Shown here one piece after another: positions 61,879-64,000 of a stretch of 64,000 nt of DNA. Position numbers and translations under genes: made by a program. Under the pieces are notes generated by a model that saw only the letters and a program-made list of their open reading frames with translations, made no database searches and was not told the DNA's origin. This DNA is from Isochrysis galbana (taxonomy: Eukaryota; Haptophyta; Isochrysidales; Isochrysidaceae), in the NCBI GenBank assembly GCA_018136815.1, contig CM030937.1, positions 4,710,226 to 4,774,225 of the forward strand, in the 5' to 3' direction. The stretch's first letter is position 1. Each line of letters starts with the position of its first letter.

Positions 61879-64000
61879 ATGGTCAACTGTGAGCAATGCC
61901 CGCCTCTTGTGCGACAAGTCCCCTGATGCGCTGTTTCAGAGGCCTGCCACCCTCTCTCCCCATTCTAGTCTCGCTGAAGCTTATCCGTTTTGAATCCTCT
62001 TTCTTGTTCCAGTCACCATTGATGAGCTCCAGTCCATTCAGCGCAAGCCAGGAAACATCCGTAATATGTCCGTCATTGCGCACGTCGACCACGGCAAGTC
62101 GACCCTCACAGACTCGCTTGTCGCTGCCGCTGGTATCATCGCTGCCTCAGCCGCCGGCGATACCCGCCTGACTGACACTCGTCAGGATGAGCAGGACCGT
62201 TGCATCACCATCAAATCGACCGGTATCTCCCTGTTCTTCAAGGCCGAGGCGCACTACAAGCTGCCGGCTGATGCGGATGGCGATGAGTTCCTCATCAACC
62301 TCATTGGTGCGCATCGCCTTCCCCTATTTTACCTGATGATCGGAGAGAAGCCTCTTCGTCGCCAACCCATGTACGACGGGCCGTCGCCAACATACTTCCA
62401 CCCTCTGTTCCCGTGCAGACTCTCCCGGCCACGTTGACTTCTCGTCCGAGGTGACTGCTGCTCTCCGTGTGACTGACGGCGCTCTCGTCGTCGTTGACTG
62501 CGTTGAGGGTGTGTGCGTGCAGACCGAGACTGTGCTGCGCCAGGCTATGGGCGAACGTATCAAGCCGGTGATCACCATCAACAAGCTTGACCGCGCATTC
62601 CTCGAGCTCCAGCTTCCATCTGAAGACATGTTCCAGGCGTTCGTCAAGCACATCGAGAACGTGAATGTGCTTGTCGCCACCTACAACGACGAGGAGCTTG
62701 GCGACTGCCAGGTTGACCCAACCAAAGGTACTGTCGCCTTCTCCGCCGGTCTCCACGGCTGGGCCTTTACCCTCACCAAATTCGCGCGCATGTACGCCAA
62801 GAAGTTCAATGTGGACATTGAGAAGATGATGCAGCGTCTGTGGGGTGACAACTATTTCAACCCCAAGGAGAAGAAGTGGATCAAAGCCGCTGGCGGTCAG
62901 GCACCCAAGGGCCTTGAACGCGCCTTCTGCCTCTTCTGTATCACGCCCATCTCCAAAATCTTCAAGAACTGCATGGACGAGCAGTACGATGCTGTCGTCA
63001 AGATGCTCGGCGCTGTTGGTGTCACCCTCACCAAGGAGGATCTTGCCCTCCGTCAAAAGCCGCTGCTTAAGCGCTGCATGCAAAAGTGGCTCCCAGCTCA
63101 CGACGCCCTCCTTGAGATGCTTGTGCAGCACCTGCCGTCACCGAAGGCCGCTCAAAAGTACCGCGCGGCCTCCCTCTACACCGGCCCCGAGGATGACATC
63201 TGGTGCAAGGGTATTCGCGAGTGTGATGGGGCGGGACCGCTTGTCATGTACATCTCCAAGATGATCCCGACCCCGGACAAGGGCCGCTTCTACGCTTTTG
63301 GCCGTGTCTTCTCTGGCACCGTCCGCACTGGCCAGAAGGTCAAGATCATGGGCCCTAACTACGTTCAGGGCAAGAAGGAGGACCTGTACGTCAAGAACGT
63401 GCAGCGCACTATCCTGATGATGGGCCGCAAGACCGAATCTGTCGAGTCCGTCACTGCGGGCAACACCTGCGCTCTTGTGGGCATTGACCAGTACATTGTC
63501 AAAGCCGGTTCCATTGCCGACGCTGACGCCGTGGGCTGCCACCCGATTGTCACTATGAAGTACTCGGTCTCACCTGTCGTGCGTGTGGCTGTTGCGCCGA
63601 AGAACCCCAACGATCTTCCCAAACTTGTTGAAGGCCTCAAGCGCCTCGCTAAGTCCGACCCGCTCGTCGTGTGCTCCATGGAGGAGTCGGGCGAGCACAT
63701 CATCGCGGGCTGCGGTGAGCTCCACATTGAGATCTGCCTCAAGGATCTCCAGGAGGACTTCATGAACGGCGCCCCGATCAATATCTCCGATCCGGTAGTG
63801 TCTTACCGCGAGACCGTCAGCGACGAGTCTACGCGCGTCGTCATCTCCAAGTCGCCCAACAAGCACAACCGTCTCTACTGCAAGGCCCTCCCGCTTGGCT
63901 ATGCCGAGGACGAGCACCAGACGCCGCTTGCGCAGGCAATCGAGGACGGCGAGGTGACCGCCGAGATGGACCCTAAGGCCCGCACCCGTATTCTCGTCGA
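61879..64000 (+). CDS. EEF2: Translation elongation factor 2, 3' cut by window end
   Basis: Exons 61879-61888, 62013-62306 and 62419 to the window end. The first exon codes only MVN plus one base; splicing (AACT|GTGAGC to TCCAG|TCACC) gives [13 protein letters not shown], the canonical eEF2 start. The second intron splits the Asp of the G3 motif: [14 protein letters not shown]1 is [15 protein letters not shown], switch [19 protein letters not shown]4 INKLDRAF. Further downstream [45 protein letters not shown] and [18 protein letters not shown] are domain II/III marks. The region with the diphthamide histidine lies past the window. eEF2 translocates peptidyl-tRNA on the ribosome. The tiny first exon is a feature to watch in automated models. 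Confidence 0.97.

Noticed and set aside
62301..63917. Minus-strand frames of up to 276 codons
   Set aside because: Antisense of the highly codon-biased eEF2 gene.

Overview
The window is nuclear DNA from a single-celled eukaryote, most likely a photosynthetic protist of the haptophyte or a related secondary-plastid lineage. The supporting observations are: GT-AG introns of roughly 70-230 bp that keep the reading frame across nearly every junction; a standard genetic code; a eukaryotic translation elongation factor 2; an SLC4 bicarbonate/anion transporter and a SET-domain protein, both with signal-peptide-like N-termini of the kind used for secondary plastids; a TET/JBP-like oxygenase; and very dense transposon debris with long poly-C/poly-G tracts. 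The lineage is an inference from gene content; no rRNA or organellar marker is present to prove it.

Layout. 1-7.4 kb: an intronless 540-codon gene of unknown function (1994-3616), then retroelement debris with direct repeats, a Gypsy-like protease remnant, a 208-bp tandem satellite (5681-6567) and a short palindromic MITE. 7.4-9.6 kb: a three-exon GT2-type glycosyltransferase. 10.1-10.7 kb: the 3' part of a cytochrome b561-like gene on the minus strand. 11.8-14.0 kb: a multi-exon 2-oxoglutarate/Fe(II) oxygenase of the TET/JBP type. 14.5-15.4 kb: a non-autonomous hAT element. 16.2-17.3 kb: Trm13-like tRNA methyltransferase. 19.2-20.8 kb: NAP1-family histone chaperone. 22.8-23.9 kb (minus) and 24.3-28.0 kb (plus): a zinc-finger helical-repeat protein head to head with a six-exon gene that I identify as INCENP, the scaffold of the chromosomal passenger complex, carrying additional SAP and WW domains.

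28-32.5 kb is repeat territory with a second hAT element. 32.6-37.2 kb: a 1533-residue single-pass membrane protein with proline-rich, fibronectin III-like and C-type lectin domains. 38.3-43.3 kb: three minus-strand genes (chromatin-type protein with degenerate EF-hands, histidine phosphatase, RING protein). 43.3-47.4 kb: repeats including a third hAT element. 47.5-49.6 kb (minus): SLC4 transporter. 50.6-52.3 kb: SET-domain methyltransferase of the Rubisco LSMT/SETD type. 54.0-55.4 kb (minus): DUF89/ARMT1. 55.8-56.7 kb: unknown protein. 58.3-59.2 kb (minus) and 59.2-60.2 kb: an unknown conserved-looking protein divergent from a class I methyltransferase. 61.9 kb to the window end: eEF2, cut by the window edge.

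The genes do not form one pathway, but four (INCENP, NAP1, the TET/JBP-like oxygenase, and the EF-hand/YELER protein) belong to chromatin or chromosome biology. The clearest unusual result is the INCENP architecture: N-terminal helix, two SAP domains, long acidic region, single-alpha-helix-like segment, WW domain and a near-canonical IN-box.
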